A DNA stretch of 64,000 nucleotides from Marinobacterium nitratireducens (lineage in GTDB: Bacteria; Pseudomonadota; Gammaproteobacteria; Pseudomonadales; Balneatricaceae), in contig NZ_BMLT01000001.1 in assembly GCF_014645375.1 (NCBI RefSeq), positions 186,001-250,000 on the forward strand, given 5' to 3'. Below the pieces are notes generated by a model. The model saw nothing but the letters and a program-made list of their open reading frames with translations, made no database searches and was not told where the DNA came from. The position numbers were made by a program, and so were the translations under genes. Shown here in pieces: positions 38,254 to 46,900 of this stretch. The stretch's first letter is position 1, and each line of letters opens with the position of its first letter.

Positions 38254-39246
38254 ATGCGTGTGAAAACCTCCCTGGCGCTGGTAGCCACCTGTGCCTCTCT
38301 GGGTTTCCTGTCCGAGCGGGTCGTCGCGCAAGCGCCGGTATCCGGCAAGGTCGACTGTATTGCGCCGGCAGGCCCGGGAGGTGGCTGGGACTTCACCTGT
38401 CGCAGCATAGGCCGCTTGCTGGACCGTTATTCCGATAACGAGATCGTCGTGCAGACCATCAATATGCCCGGGGCGGGCGGCGGTGTCGGCTATGCCCACC
38501 TGATCACCAAGCGAGCGGCGGACCCCAAGGTGATTGCCGCCGCCAGTACCGCCACCACGGCACGGTTGGCGCAGAACCAGTTTCCGGGCATGACCGCCGA
38601 CATGGTGCGCTGGGTCGGTGCCATCGGAGCGGATCCGGGCGTGATCGCGGTGGCAAAGGACTCCGGGATCGGCTCCCTGGATGATCTGATTGCCAGGCTG
38701 AAATCGGATCCGGCGTCGGTCACCTTTGCCGGGGCGAGCGCCATTGGCGGCTGGGATCATCTGAAGATCCTCATGGTCGCACACGCGGCTGGCATCCAGA
38801 ACCTTAACCAGATCAAGTACTTGTCCTACAACAACGGTGGTGCAGCCGTGACCCAGGTCGTCGGCGGTCATATCGATGTGCTGGTGGGTGTCGCCTCGTC
38901 GTCGAAGGGCTTTATCGAATCCGGCGACCTACGGGCGCTGGCGGTGCTCGGAAACGAGCGCCTGACGCCGCCGCTCGACCAGATCCCGACGTCGTTGGAA
39001 CAGGGGCTCGAGGTCGAGGCCAGCAACTGGCGCGGCTTCTATATGTCGAAGGACGTCTCCGATGCCGAGTACGGCTGGTGGGTCGATACCCTGGAAAAGG
39101 CCAGCCACACCGAGGCGTGGCAGCAGGTTATGCGCCAGAGTGGACTGGAACCTTTCAGCGTATTCGGCACGGACTTCGACCGCTTCGTCAAGAGGCAGGT
39201 CGACACCCTGAATACGATTTCCCGTGACATCGGGCTGATCAAATGA
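38254..39246 (+). CDS. tctC: TTT substrate-binding protein TctC
   Basis: The 330-residue protein begins MRVKTSLALVATCASLGFLSERVVAQ, a signal peptide ending near VVA-QAP. The body is a Bug-type (TctC) binding protein: CIAPAGPGGGWDFTCRSIGRLL and a QTINMPGAGGGVGY segment fit the carboxylate-contact loops. AAGGTG lies upstream of the ATG. It binds carboxylates in the periplasm for the TctB-TctA permease. Together with tcuA/tcuB it suggests tricarballylate or citrate-like ligands (inference). Confidence 0.9.
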   Translation: MRVKTSLALVATCASLGFLSERVVAQAPVSGKVDCIAPAGPGGGWDFTCRSIGRLLDRYSDNEIVVQTINMPGAGGGVGYAHLITKRAADPKVIAAASTATTARLAQNQFPGMTADMVRWVGAIGADPGVIAVAKDSGIGSLDDLIARLKSDPASVTFAGASAIGGWDHLKILMVAHAAGIQNLNQIKYLSYNNGGAAVTQVVGGHIDVLVGVASSSKGFIESGDLRALAVLGNERLTPPLDQIPTSLEQGLEVEASNWRGFYMSKDVSDAEYGWWVDTLEKASHTEAWQQVMRQSGLEPFSVFGTDFDRFVKRQVDTLNTISRDIGLIK

Positions 39247-39686
39247 AGGCGACAGACCGCGTTCTGGGAATTCTGCTGCTCGTCCTGGCCGTCGCGTACG
39301 GTTGGGGGGCGACGCAGTTTCCGGTTCCATTCGCCGGTCCCGAATCCGTAGGTCCTTCGACCTTTCCCAAGGCGTTGGCGGTGATCATGGGGCTGTGCAG
39401 TCTCTATCTCGTCGTCAAACCCGATGAAAGCCAGCCTTGGGGTGGTCTGCGGGTGCTGGGGGAACTGGGGCTGGCGCTGACGATACTGGCAGCCTATATC
39501 CTGCTGCTTGAGCCGTTCGGCTTCATTCCCGCAACGACGCTGGCCGTCGGGGCGCTGTGCTGGCGGATGGGTGTCAGGCCTCTGAAAGCCTGCATGACGG
39601 GGCTGCTGAGCGGTACCTCGGTGTTCTTGCTGTTCACCTTCGGTTTAGAGCTGGCACTGCCCACCGGAATTCTGGAGCTACATTGA
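39243..39686 (+). CDS. tctB: TTT small membrane subunit TctB
   Basis: A 147-residue protein with four hydrophobic helices (for example ILLLVLAVAYGWGATQF and LGLALTILAAYILLLEPFGFI), the standard TctB size. It overlaps tctC by 4 nt at the start and tctA by 1 nt at the end, so the three genes are tightly coupled. It partners TctA in the membrane. Confidence 0.9.
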   Translation: MKATDRVLGILLLVLAVAYGWGATQFPVPFAGPESVGPSTFPKALAVIMGLCSLYLVVKPDESQPWGGLRVLGELGLALTILAAYILLLEPFGFIPATTLAVGALCWRMGVRPLKACMTGLLSGTSVFLLFTFGLELALPTGILELH

Positions 39687-41200
39687 TGGAAGTCCTGCAC
39701 TACCTTCTGGAAGGTTTCGGCACCGCGCTGGCGCCCGAAAACCTGATGTATGCGCTGATCGGCTGCTTTCTCGGCACCCTGATCGGCGCGCTGCCGGGGC
39801 TTGGACCGGCGAATGGTGTCGCTATCATGATACCGCTGGCGTTTACGCTGGGGTTGCGGCCAGAAACGGCCTTGATCATGCTGACGTCCGTTTATGCCGG
39901 TGCCATGTATGGGGGCCGGATATCGTCGATCCTGCTGAACATTCCCGGCGACGAGCCGGCCATGATGACCTGCCTCGATGGCTATCCGATGGCGCGAAAG
40001 GGCAAGGCTGCCGAGGCGCTGGCACTGTCCGCGCTGGCCTCCTTCATCGGCAGCCTGGTCGCCACCGTCGGGCTGATCCTGCTGGCACCGATACTGGCGC
40101 GTTTCGCGCTCAGTTTCGGTCCCGCCGAGTATTTCGCGCTGTTCATTCTCGCCTTCGCGACCCTGGGCGGCGTGACCGGCAAGAATCCGGTCAAGTCGGC
40201 GCTCGCCGCGGCAATCGGTCTGGCAATCGCCACCATCGGCATCGACCTGTCGACCGGCACCCAGCGCTATACCTTCGACGTGCTCGAGCTGTTCGAGGGG
40301 GTGGACTTCATCGTCGCCATCGTCGGCCTTTTCGCCATCTCGGAACTACTGCTGTTCATCGAGGATCATCATGGTTCGGCGCCGCGCGCCGGCGTGATCG
40401 TCAACCGGCTGGCACTGTCCTTTCGCAGCGTGCTGCAGATCCTGCCGACCTCGATCCGCGGCGGCCTGCTGGGCTTCATTGCCGGCGTGCTTCCGGGTGC
40501 CGGCGCCTCGTTGGGCAGTTTCGTCAGCTACACGCTGGAGAAGAAGCTCGTCGGAGCCAAGGGCTGTTTCGGCGAGGGCGATCCACGCGGAGTCGCGGCG
40601 CCCGAGGCCGGCAACAACGGTGCGGCGTCCGGCGCGCTGGTGCCGATGCTGACCCTCGGTATTCCGGGCAGTGGCACCACCGCCGTGCTGCTGGCCATGC
40701 TGGTGTCGTTCAACATCACCCCTGGACCGATGATGTTCACCCAGCATGCCGATATCGTTTGGGGTGTGATCGCGGCCCTGCTGGTGGGCAACATCCTGCT
40801 GTTGCTGCTGAACATTCCGCTGGTCGGTATCTTCGTCAAGCTGTTGTCGGTACCGCCACGCTATCTGATGCCGGTGGTGACCATGGTGGCCTTTGTCGGG
40901 GTCTATTCGATCAGTCACTCGGCCTTTGATCTGTTCTTCATGGTGGCATTCGGCGTGCTCGGCTATATCTTCCGCAAGGCCGACATACCGCTGGTACCGG
41001 TGATTCTCGGTATGCTATTGGGGCCCGAGATGGAGAAAAATCTCAGGCATGTGCTGCAGATTCACGACGGTGATTGGACGATGCTCTGGGACAGCGGGCT
41101 GTCGCTCGGCCTCTGGGGCGTTGCCCTCGCGGGTCTGGTGCTGCCTGTACTGCTGGGCGCGCGTCTGCGCCGGCGTATGCGGCCTTCTCTCCAAGACTGA
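39686..41200 (+). CDS. tctA: TTT large permease subunit TctA
   Basis: The 504-residue polytopic protein with about 11-12 helices begins MEVLHYLLEGFGTAL. TctA signatures are GALPGLGPANGVAIMIPL and GVLPGAGASLGSFVSY, the paired glycine-rich motifs of the family. The TGATG junction with tctB gives translational coupling. It completes the Na+-coupled carboxylate transporter with TctC and TctB. Family length is matched. Confidence 0.92.
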   Translation: MEVLHYLLEGFGTALAPENLMYALIGCFLGTLIGALPGLGPANGVAIMIPLAFTLGLRPETALIMLTSVYAGAMYGGRISSILLNIPGDEPAMMTCLDGYPMARKGKAAEALALSALASFIGSLVATVGLILLAPILARFALSFGPAEYFALFILAFATLGGVTGKNPVKSALAAAIGLAIATIGIDLSTGTQRYTFDVLELFEGVDFIVAIVGLFAISELLLFIEDHHGSAPRAGVIVNRLALSFRSVLQILPTSIRGGLLGFIAGVLPGAGASLGSFVSYTLEKKLVGAKGCFGEGDPRGVAAPEAGNNGAASGALVPMLTLGIPGSGTTAVLLAMLVSFNITPGPMMFTQHADIVWGVIAALLVGNILLLLLNIPLVGIFVKLLSVPPRYLMPVVTMVAFVGVYSISHSAFDLFFMVAFGVLGYIFRKADIPLVPVILGMLLGPEMEKNLRHVLQIHDGDWTMLWDSGLSLGLWGVALAGLVLPVLLGARLRRRMRPSLQD

Positions 41201-41216
41201 CCCTCTGTGCATGTCC

Positions 41217-41241
41217 GGGCTGGCCTGAAAAGGGCCGGCCC
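41217..41241 (+). terminator. Imperfect hairpin after tctA
   Basis: GGGCTGGCCT and AGGGCCGGCCC pair around a GAAA loop, 17 nt after the tctA stop, followed by a weak T content. The rest of the 41242-41616 gap has no credible gene. Confidence 0.45.
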
Positions 41242-41616
41242 GTTCTCCGGTTCCCCGCCTTTAGGTCCGGGACTCCTGTTACCCTGCTCGGCTTGCGGCT
41301 GTGCCTATTACACTGTCCTTAGCGCAAGAACGCCGATTAGTTCCACGAGGCGTCTGCATGATCGGGTGCAGTTTAAGGCGCGGGCTGTTGCTGTTGTGTC
41401 TGTTGGCAATGATGCCGGTGCTGATTCTGTGACCAACACACAGCGTTCCCGCTAAAGCGCGATGAACCTTTTTTATTGCTGCAGGGTAAGGGGGTAGGTG
41501 TAATGGTGGGAAGATGATAGGGCGAACAGAGACTGTTCGCTCAGGCCAGTTCAGAAATGGGATTGAACGAACTCGGTATTCAGCGTCTCGATCGAGGCGC
41601 AGCCCAGATTGGCCAG

Positions 41617-42807
41617 GGAAGCTGTGATCAAGTCCACGTCATGAGACAATTGTTGCCTCAACTGTATCAAGGAAAGGTCAGATGGATCAGCAGCTCACAT
41701 TCGCCGACAGTGACTTCAGCAACAAGCGCCGCCAGACGCGAAAGGGAGTGTTCCTTGGCCGGATGGAGAAGCTGGTCCCTTGGGCCAGATTGGAGGCGTT
41801 GATCGAGCCGCATTATCCAAAGGCTGGTAATACCCATAGGGCACTTTGGGCGCCGGCCCTATCCGATGGCGACCATGCTCCGGATTCACTGCATGCAACA
41901 GTGGTACAACCTCAGTGATCCGGCTATGGAAGATGCACTGTACGAGATTGCCTCCATGCGCCTTTTTGCCGGTCTATCCCTGGACAAGGCCATCCCTGAT
42001 CACTCCACGATTCTGAAGTTCCGTCACCTGCTAGAGCGGCACGGATTGGCGCGCCAGATCTTCGACGACGCCAGTCAGTGGCTATTCGAAGCGGGTGTAC
42101 TGCTCAAGGAAGACTCCCTGATCGATGCCACCATTTTCTAGGCTCCCAGTTCAACAAAGAACCGCAGCGGAGCGCGCGACCGCAACGGCGGACCGCCCGA
42201 GATGCACCGAACCAAGAAAGGCAACCAATGGCACTTTGGCCTTAAAGCACATATCGGTGTGGATGCGCGTACCGGTATCACGCATAGCTTCACCACTACA
42301 GCAGCCGATGAGCATGACCTGAACCAGGCTGAACATCTTCTCCATGGCGATGAAGCGTTCATCTTTGCCGATGCGGGTTATCGGGGTGCCGAAAAGCGGG
42401 ACGAGTTGAAAGATGTGCGTGCGGATTGGCATATCGCTGAACAGCCAGGGAAGCTGAGGGTCCTGAAAAAGCATCCCCGGATCAACAAGGTCAGGATCCG
42501 CACCGAGTATCTGAAGGCCAGCCTCCGCGCGAAGGTCGAGCATCCGTTCCGGATCATCAAGTGTCAGTTCGGCTTCGTGAAAGCCCGTTACCGTGGTTGG
42601 TAGAAAAATGACGGTAAACTGGCGATGCTGTTTGCTTTGTCAAACCTCGTGTGCGTGGATCAAATGTTGCGAGCACAGGGTTAATCCGTCTGTACTGCCA
42701 GAAAAGGCAGTACACCGATAGAAAAAGCAGCAAAATGACGCCTAAATTGAGTTCCAGTTGCGGCAATTGCAAGTCACAGCGGCAATAAGGACTTAATCAC
42801 AGCCTCC
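41617..42807 (+). mobile_element. Degenerate IS5-family insertion sequence (about 1.19 kb)
   Basis: Terminal inverted repeats (left 41617-41635, right 42789-42807; GGAAGCTGTGATCAAGTCC against GGAGGCTGTGATTAAGTCC in reverse) match each other at most positions and resemble the IS5 ends. The length (1191 bp including a 16-nt insertion) fits IS5. Flanking CCAG (41613-41616) and CTAG (42808-42811) are likely a worn 4-bp target duplication of the YTAR type. Transposase is broken. Confidence 0.85.
41682..42684 (+). pseudogene. IS5 transposase, broken by frameshift and stop codons
   Basis: The DDE transposase begins [20 protein letters not shown] and continues in another frame as [20 protein letters not shown], matching IS5 family InsH. 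A 16-nt insertion at 41832-41847 shifts the frame by one. Two in-frame TAG codons follow (after DATIF near 42139, and after KARYRGW near 42601). The final codon TAA is at 42682-42684. It is an inactive copy. Confidence 0.88.
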
Positions 42808-42875
42808 CTAGACTCGATTTCGGTTCAGGTACAAACAAGGTGTGTGATCTGAATCCAGAGTGAAAGGCTTTTGGA

Positions 42876-43808
42876 TCAATGCTCGCGCGACAGCGTGGCC
42901 GAGAACTTGTTCTTCAACTTCCCTTGCCCTCCCAAAAGGATGAAAAGGCCGGATACGACAATCAGACCACACCCCAGAAACATCATGGAATCCAGCTGTT
43001 CGCCGAACAGGACAACGCCGAAGAATATGCCGAATATCAGCCGCGTGTACCTGAAGGGCGTCACGGCCGAAACCTCCCCGGTACGCATCGCCTTCATCAG
43101 CGCCGAATATGCCGTGACGCCAGCCAGGATGGCGCCCAGCAGGTAGAGAGAAGTTTCGAGGTCGGGCCGCACGAAAACCTCTGACTCCCAGAGCATAAAA
43201 GTGGCGCCAGCCGCTATAACAGCCAGAAAACCGTACAGCCCCAATACCAAGGTGCCAAGCGAGGCAGGGGCCGCGCGACTGGCAAGATCGCGACCGGCGA
43301 AGCCGAGCATGCCGATCACGGCAAGAACCGACGACGCCGTAAAACTGTCCGTTCCCGGACGAATAATGGCAATCACGCCTGCCAGTCCGACGACAATCGC
43401 GGCCCACCGCCGCCATCCCACTTTTTCGCCAAACAACATGGCCGCGCCGGCCACAACCACTATCGGTGTTGCCTGCAGTATCACCATTGCAACGGACAGC
43501 GGGCTTAACGTGATGGCGAGCACGTAAAACAGGCGGCCAAGAACCTCGAAGCCTGCACGGACGAGCATCGGGCGGGAAAAGACGTCTGCCGAGAGCAGCC
43601 TTTCCCGTTTGAGCACGGCCAGGCAGGCGAAGACCAGGGCGCCACCCGAGCCGAAGATGATGAGAATCTGACCGACAGGCAGCTTTTCGAATGCGGCCTT
43701 GACGAAGACATCCTCTATGGCGAAAGCCGCCATCGAAAACACCATCCAGAAACTACCCATCCTGTTGGCACGATGGTCGATTGCGATAACTTCGGTCATT
43801 GCCACCAT
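42876..43808 (-). CDS. DMT-superfamily (EamA) transporter
   Basis: The 310-residue protein has ten hydrophobic helices arranged as two EamA repeats (first begins SFWMVFSMAAFAIEDVFVKAAFE; second near ASSVLAVIGMLGFAG). It is a putative drug/metabolite exporter. The stop lies 65 nt beyond the right end of the IS5 relic. The start could also be an internal ATG four codons in. Substrate unknown. Confidence 0.88.
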   Translation of the reverse strand: MVAMTEVIAIDHRANRMGSFWMVFSMAAFAIEDVFVKAAFEKLPVGQILIIFGSGGALVFACLAVLKRERLLSADVFSRPMLVRAGFEVLGRLFYVLAITLSPLSVAMVILQATPIVVVAGAAMLFGEKVGWRRWAAIVVGLAGVIAIIRPGTDSFTASSVLAVIGMLGFAGRDLASRAAPASLGTLVLGLYGFLAVIAAGATFMLWESEVFVRPDLETSLYLLGAILAGVTAYSALMKAMRTGEVSAVTPFRYTRLIFGIFFGVVLFGEQLDSMMFLGCGLIVVSGLFILLGGQGKLKNKFSATLSREH

Positions 43809-43939
43809 TAACCTCGTTTCCGCCGGTATTCAGCCGGGCTGCCGACACCGTCATGCACAATAGGGGCGTAGATTGTGCAGCCGAACTGGATGCAGGCCAA
43901 AAGCAATGCTGTTTCGTGCATCAGAAAAGTCCCGCTTGT

Positions 43940-45298
43940 CTATTTGCGCTGGGTCAGGAAGGTCGTTTCCTTGGATGCCGAGGCCTGCTGACCCTCGAAA
44001 CTGAAGGTCAATACGGAACGCGGCTGTTCGATATCGACTCCGCACACGCGGTACGGCAGCCAGGTCGAATTACTGTCGTTGAGGTCGATGTTTTCGGCGC
44101 CGAACAGCTCGAACCGGCCCGGTCCCTGAACCGAGACATTGATCAGTGATTGCCCCTCGGCAAAGCCTTCGACCTTGATTCGATAGTTGTTGCAGACGGT
44201 GTGTTCGTCCAGTTGGGTGAAGAGGGCGCCGCGATCGCGGCGGATTTCGACCAGCAGTTCGGTGGTGCCGGAAAAGCCCCAGAGTACGCCGCCGATGGCC
44301 GCGATGATCACGGCGCCATAACCGGCCAGACGGGGACGCAGCAAGCGCGGTTTTGCGCCGGCGAATTCTGCTTCGGATGCGAAGCGGATCAGCCCGGTCG
44401 GGCGCTTGAGCTTTGTCATGACGTCGTCGCAGGCATCGATACAGGCCGCGCAGTCGATGCAGGCGGCCTGCAGACCGTCGCGGATGTCGATGCCGGTGGG
44501 GCAGACCTGGACGCAGAGCCCGCAGTCGACGCAGTCGCCGGTGTCGGGGCCGGCATTGCGACGGCTCGCGCGGGGTTCGCCGCGGCCCTGATCATAGCTG
44601 ACGGTGCGGGTTTCGGAGTCGAACATCACGCCCTGGAAGCGGGAATAGGGGCAGGCGTGCAGGCAGATCTTCTCGCGCACGAGCCCGGCGTTGGCATAGG
44701 TCAGTGCGGCCATGATCAGCATCCAGCCCCAGAGGGCGGGCGACATGTCGAGATTCACCGCATCGGCAACGATATCGCGGATCGGCACGAAATAACCGGT
44801 GAAGGTAACGGCGGTGGCGGTGGCCAGCAGGATCCAGAGCCCGTGCTTGGCGATACGGCGCAGCAGCAGCTCACCCTTGATCGGCTGCTGTTCCTGGCGG
44901 GCGCGCTGGCTGGCGCGCCCCTCGGTCAACTGCTCGATGCGGATGAAGAGCCAGGTCCAGATACTCTGTGGGCAGGCGAAGCCACACCAGACGCGCCCCC
45001 AGGCCACGGCGAGAAAGAACAGCAGGCTGGCGCCGGCAATCATCAGACCCGCCAGCAGCGGGAGATCGTGCCAGGAGAGGGCGCTGCCGAACAGGTAGAT
45101 GCGCCGTTGTTCGAACGAGAACAGCAGCCAGGGCTGGCCGTCGATCTGTATCCAGGCCAGGCCGAAAAACAGCGCCAGCAGCGGCCAGCTGGTCAGTCGG
45201 CGCCAGTTCTGGAAACGCCCTTCGGTGAGGCGTACATGAAACTTGCCGTCCTGCGCAAACGGAGGCGTATAGTCCTGCACAACATCGATTTTTTCCAT
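43940..45298 (-). CDS. ccoG: Cytochrome c oxidase accessory protein CcoG (FixG/RdxA)
   Basis: The 452-residue protein starts MEKIDVVQDYTPPF at 45298; an upstream TTG reading is unlikely. Five to six helices frame polyferredoxin motifs: GFACPQSIWTWLFIR, LHACPYSRF, and the double cluster CVDCGLCVQVCP with CIDCAACIDACDD. The C-terminus is an Ig-like FixG domain. CcoG delivers copper for cbb3 oxidase assembly. No ccoNOQP or ccoI gene is in the window. An Anr/FNR-like box lies 48 bp upstream of the start. Confidence 0.93.
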   Translation of the reverse strand: MEKIDVVQDYTPPFAQDGKFHVRLTEGRFQNWRRLTSWPLLALFFGLAWIQIDGQPWLLFSFEQRRIYLFGSALSWHDLPLLAGLMIAGASLLFFLAVAWGRVWCGFACPQSIWTWLFIRIEQLTEGRASQRARQEQQPIKGELLLRRIAKHGLWILLATATAVTFTGYFVPIRDIVADAVNLDMSPALWGWMLIMAALTYANAGLVREKICLHACPYSRFQGVMFDSETRTVSYDQGRGEPRASRRNAGPDTGDCVDCGLCVQVCPTGIDIRDGLQAACIDCAACIDACDDVMTKLKRPTGLIRFASEAEFAGAKPRLLRPRLAGYGAVIIAAIGGVLWGFSGTTELLVEIRRDRGALFTQLDEHTVCNNYRIKVEGFAEGQSLINVSVQGPGRFELFGAENIDLNDSNSTWLPYRVCGVDIEQPRSVLTFSFEGQQASASKETTFLTQRK

Positions 45299-45345
45299 GG
45301 TAGCGGTCCGCAAGTGTGAAGTTGGGTGCAGCTTACCTTGGTGAT

Positions 45346-45359
45346 TTGAATAGGATCAG
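45346..45359. promoter_or_regulatory. Anr/FNR-like box in the ccoG/MocR divergent region
   Basis: TTGAATAGGATCAG matches TTGAT-N4-ATCAA at 8 of 10 defined bases. It is about 48 bp from the ccoG start and 37 bp from the MocR start; oxygen-linked control of ccoG is known in Pseudomonas. Confidence 0.55.
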
Positions 45360-45395
45360 GTATAAAAATAAGAAATTTGATAGGGACAGATCTAA

Positions 45396-46796
45396 GTGGA
45401 TTACCGGTATCAACAACTGGAAAGCTGGCTGTTGCAGGGTCTACGGGAACAGCGCTGGCGACTTGGCGAGCGGCTACCCTCGATTCGCACCCTGTGCCAG
45501 ACACAGGGCGTCTCGAAAGCCACGGTGCAGCATGCACTGCAGCGGCTCGAGGCGCAGGGTCTGGTCGAGGCCAGGCCCAAGGCCGGTTATTTCGTCACGC
45601 TTCAACCCAAGATGATCCGGGCGCCGCGCAACCGTGCTCAGGTAGAAGCCCCCCGTCCGGTGACGGTCAATGAGCTCTTTCTCGATGTCATGCGTCGCAG
45701 TGCGGCGTTCGACCTGCTGCCGGATCTGCATGCGGGCGAGGTGCCGCCGGGCATCGTGGCGCTTAATCGGGCGCTCGGGCGCGCGCTTCGCCGTCAGAAA
45801 GGCGACGATCACCAGTACTACGATGCGCCGGCAGGCGACCCCGCGCTACGCGAACAGCTTTCGCTGCATGCGGCGCGGCGCGGCTGGACGGTGTTGCCGG
45901 AGCAGCTCTGTATCACGTCGGGATGCCAGCATGCGCTTTTCCTCGCGCTGATGGCCTGCTGTCGTCGCGGCGACATCGTCGCCGTCGAGTCGCCGGGCTT
46001 TTACGGTGTGCTGCAGCTGCTGGAGCAGCTGGAGCTGCAGGTGGTCGAGGTACCGAGTTCCAGCGAACAGGGAATGGACATCGGTGCGTTGGAAGCCGCG
46101 CTGGGGCGCTGGGATATCAAGGCGTGCGTCGTATCACCGGCCTTTGCCACGCCGGGCGGTGCCCTGATGCCGGAAGGCGCGCGAAAACGTCTGCTGGCGC
46201 TGGCTGACCAGCATGACCTGGCGATCATCGAGGATGATATCTACGCCGATATCGCCTTCGGCCAGGTACCCGATCCGCTGAAGGCGCTGGACAGGTCCGA
46301 CCGGGTGATACTGTGCAGTTCCTTTTCCAAAAGCCTGTCCCGCGACCTGCGCCTGGGATGGATAGCTGGCGCACGCTGGCATCAGAAGATCCTGCACCTG
46401 AAGCTGGTAACGCAACTGGCCAGCAGTCGCTACCAGCAGCAGGGGATCGCCGAGTTCATGCAGGACGGCAGTTATGCGGCCCATCTGCGTCGTCAACGCA
46501 ACGCCTTGCGCACGCAACGGGATCGGTTGGTTGCGTCCCTGCATGCCTGGCCCGGGGAGATTCGCGTCAGTACGCCGCAGGGTGGCCTGGCCGTCTGGCT
46601 GGAACTGCCCGAGTCGGTCGATTCCCTTGCCGCCTACCCGGCGGCATTGCAGCAAGGCGTTGTGATCACGCCCGGCCCGTTGTTTTCGGTCTCGGGACAA
46701 TTTCGTAATTGTCTGCGTATCAGTTACGCGCATCCCTGGGACGATCGCAGGATCACGGCTCTGGGTCAGCTGCCCGGGCTGCTGCTGGGCCACTGA
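45396..46796 (+). CDS. MocR-type regulator (GntR HTH plus aminotransferase domain)
   Basis: A GTG start gives 466 residues. The N-terminal winged helix (about residues 1-70) includes LPSIRTLCQTQGVSKATVQHALQRLEAQG. A class I aminotransferase-like domain fills the rest, with PLP-binding Lys near residue 311 in CSSFSKSLSRDL. MocR regulators usually control an adjacent divergent gene; here that is ccoG. This partnership is unusual and may be chance; the PLP domain senses an amine or PLP. Not an enzyme by default. Confidence 0.88.
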   Translation: MDYRYQQLESWLLQGLREQRWRLGERLPSIRTLCQTQGVSKATVQHALQRLEAQGLVEARPKAGYFVTLQPKMIRAPRNRAQVEAPRPVTVNELFLDVMRRSAAFDLLPDLHAGEVPPGIVALNRALGRALRRQKGDDHQYYDAPAGDPALREQLSLHAARRGWTVLPEQLCITSGCQHALFLALMACCRRGDIVAVESPGFYGVLQLLEQLELQVVEVPSSSEQGMDIGALEAALGRWDIKACVVSPAFATPGGALMPEGARKRLLALADQHDLAIIEDDIYADIAFGQVPDPLKALDRSDRVILCSSFSKSLSRDLRLGWIAGARWHQKILHLKLVTQLASSRYQQQGIAEFMQDGSYAAHLRRQRNALRTQRDRLVASLHAWPGEIRVSTPQGGLAVWLELPESVDSLAAYPAALQQGVVITPGPLFSVSGQFRNCLRISYAHPWDDRRITALGQLPGLLLGH

Positions 46797-46900
46797 TCGA
46801 TCATCTGTACCGATTGAGATTGCATTTTTTGAGCCTGCACCTGCGGTAGCGGTTTCATTACTCTGGCGACTTTCCAGGTGTTATCTCAGGAGCGGACAGA

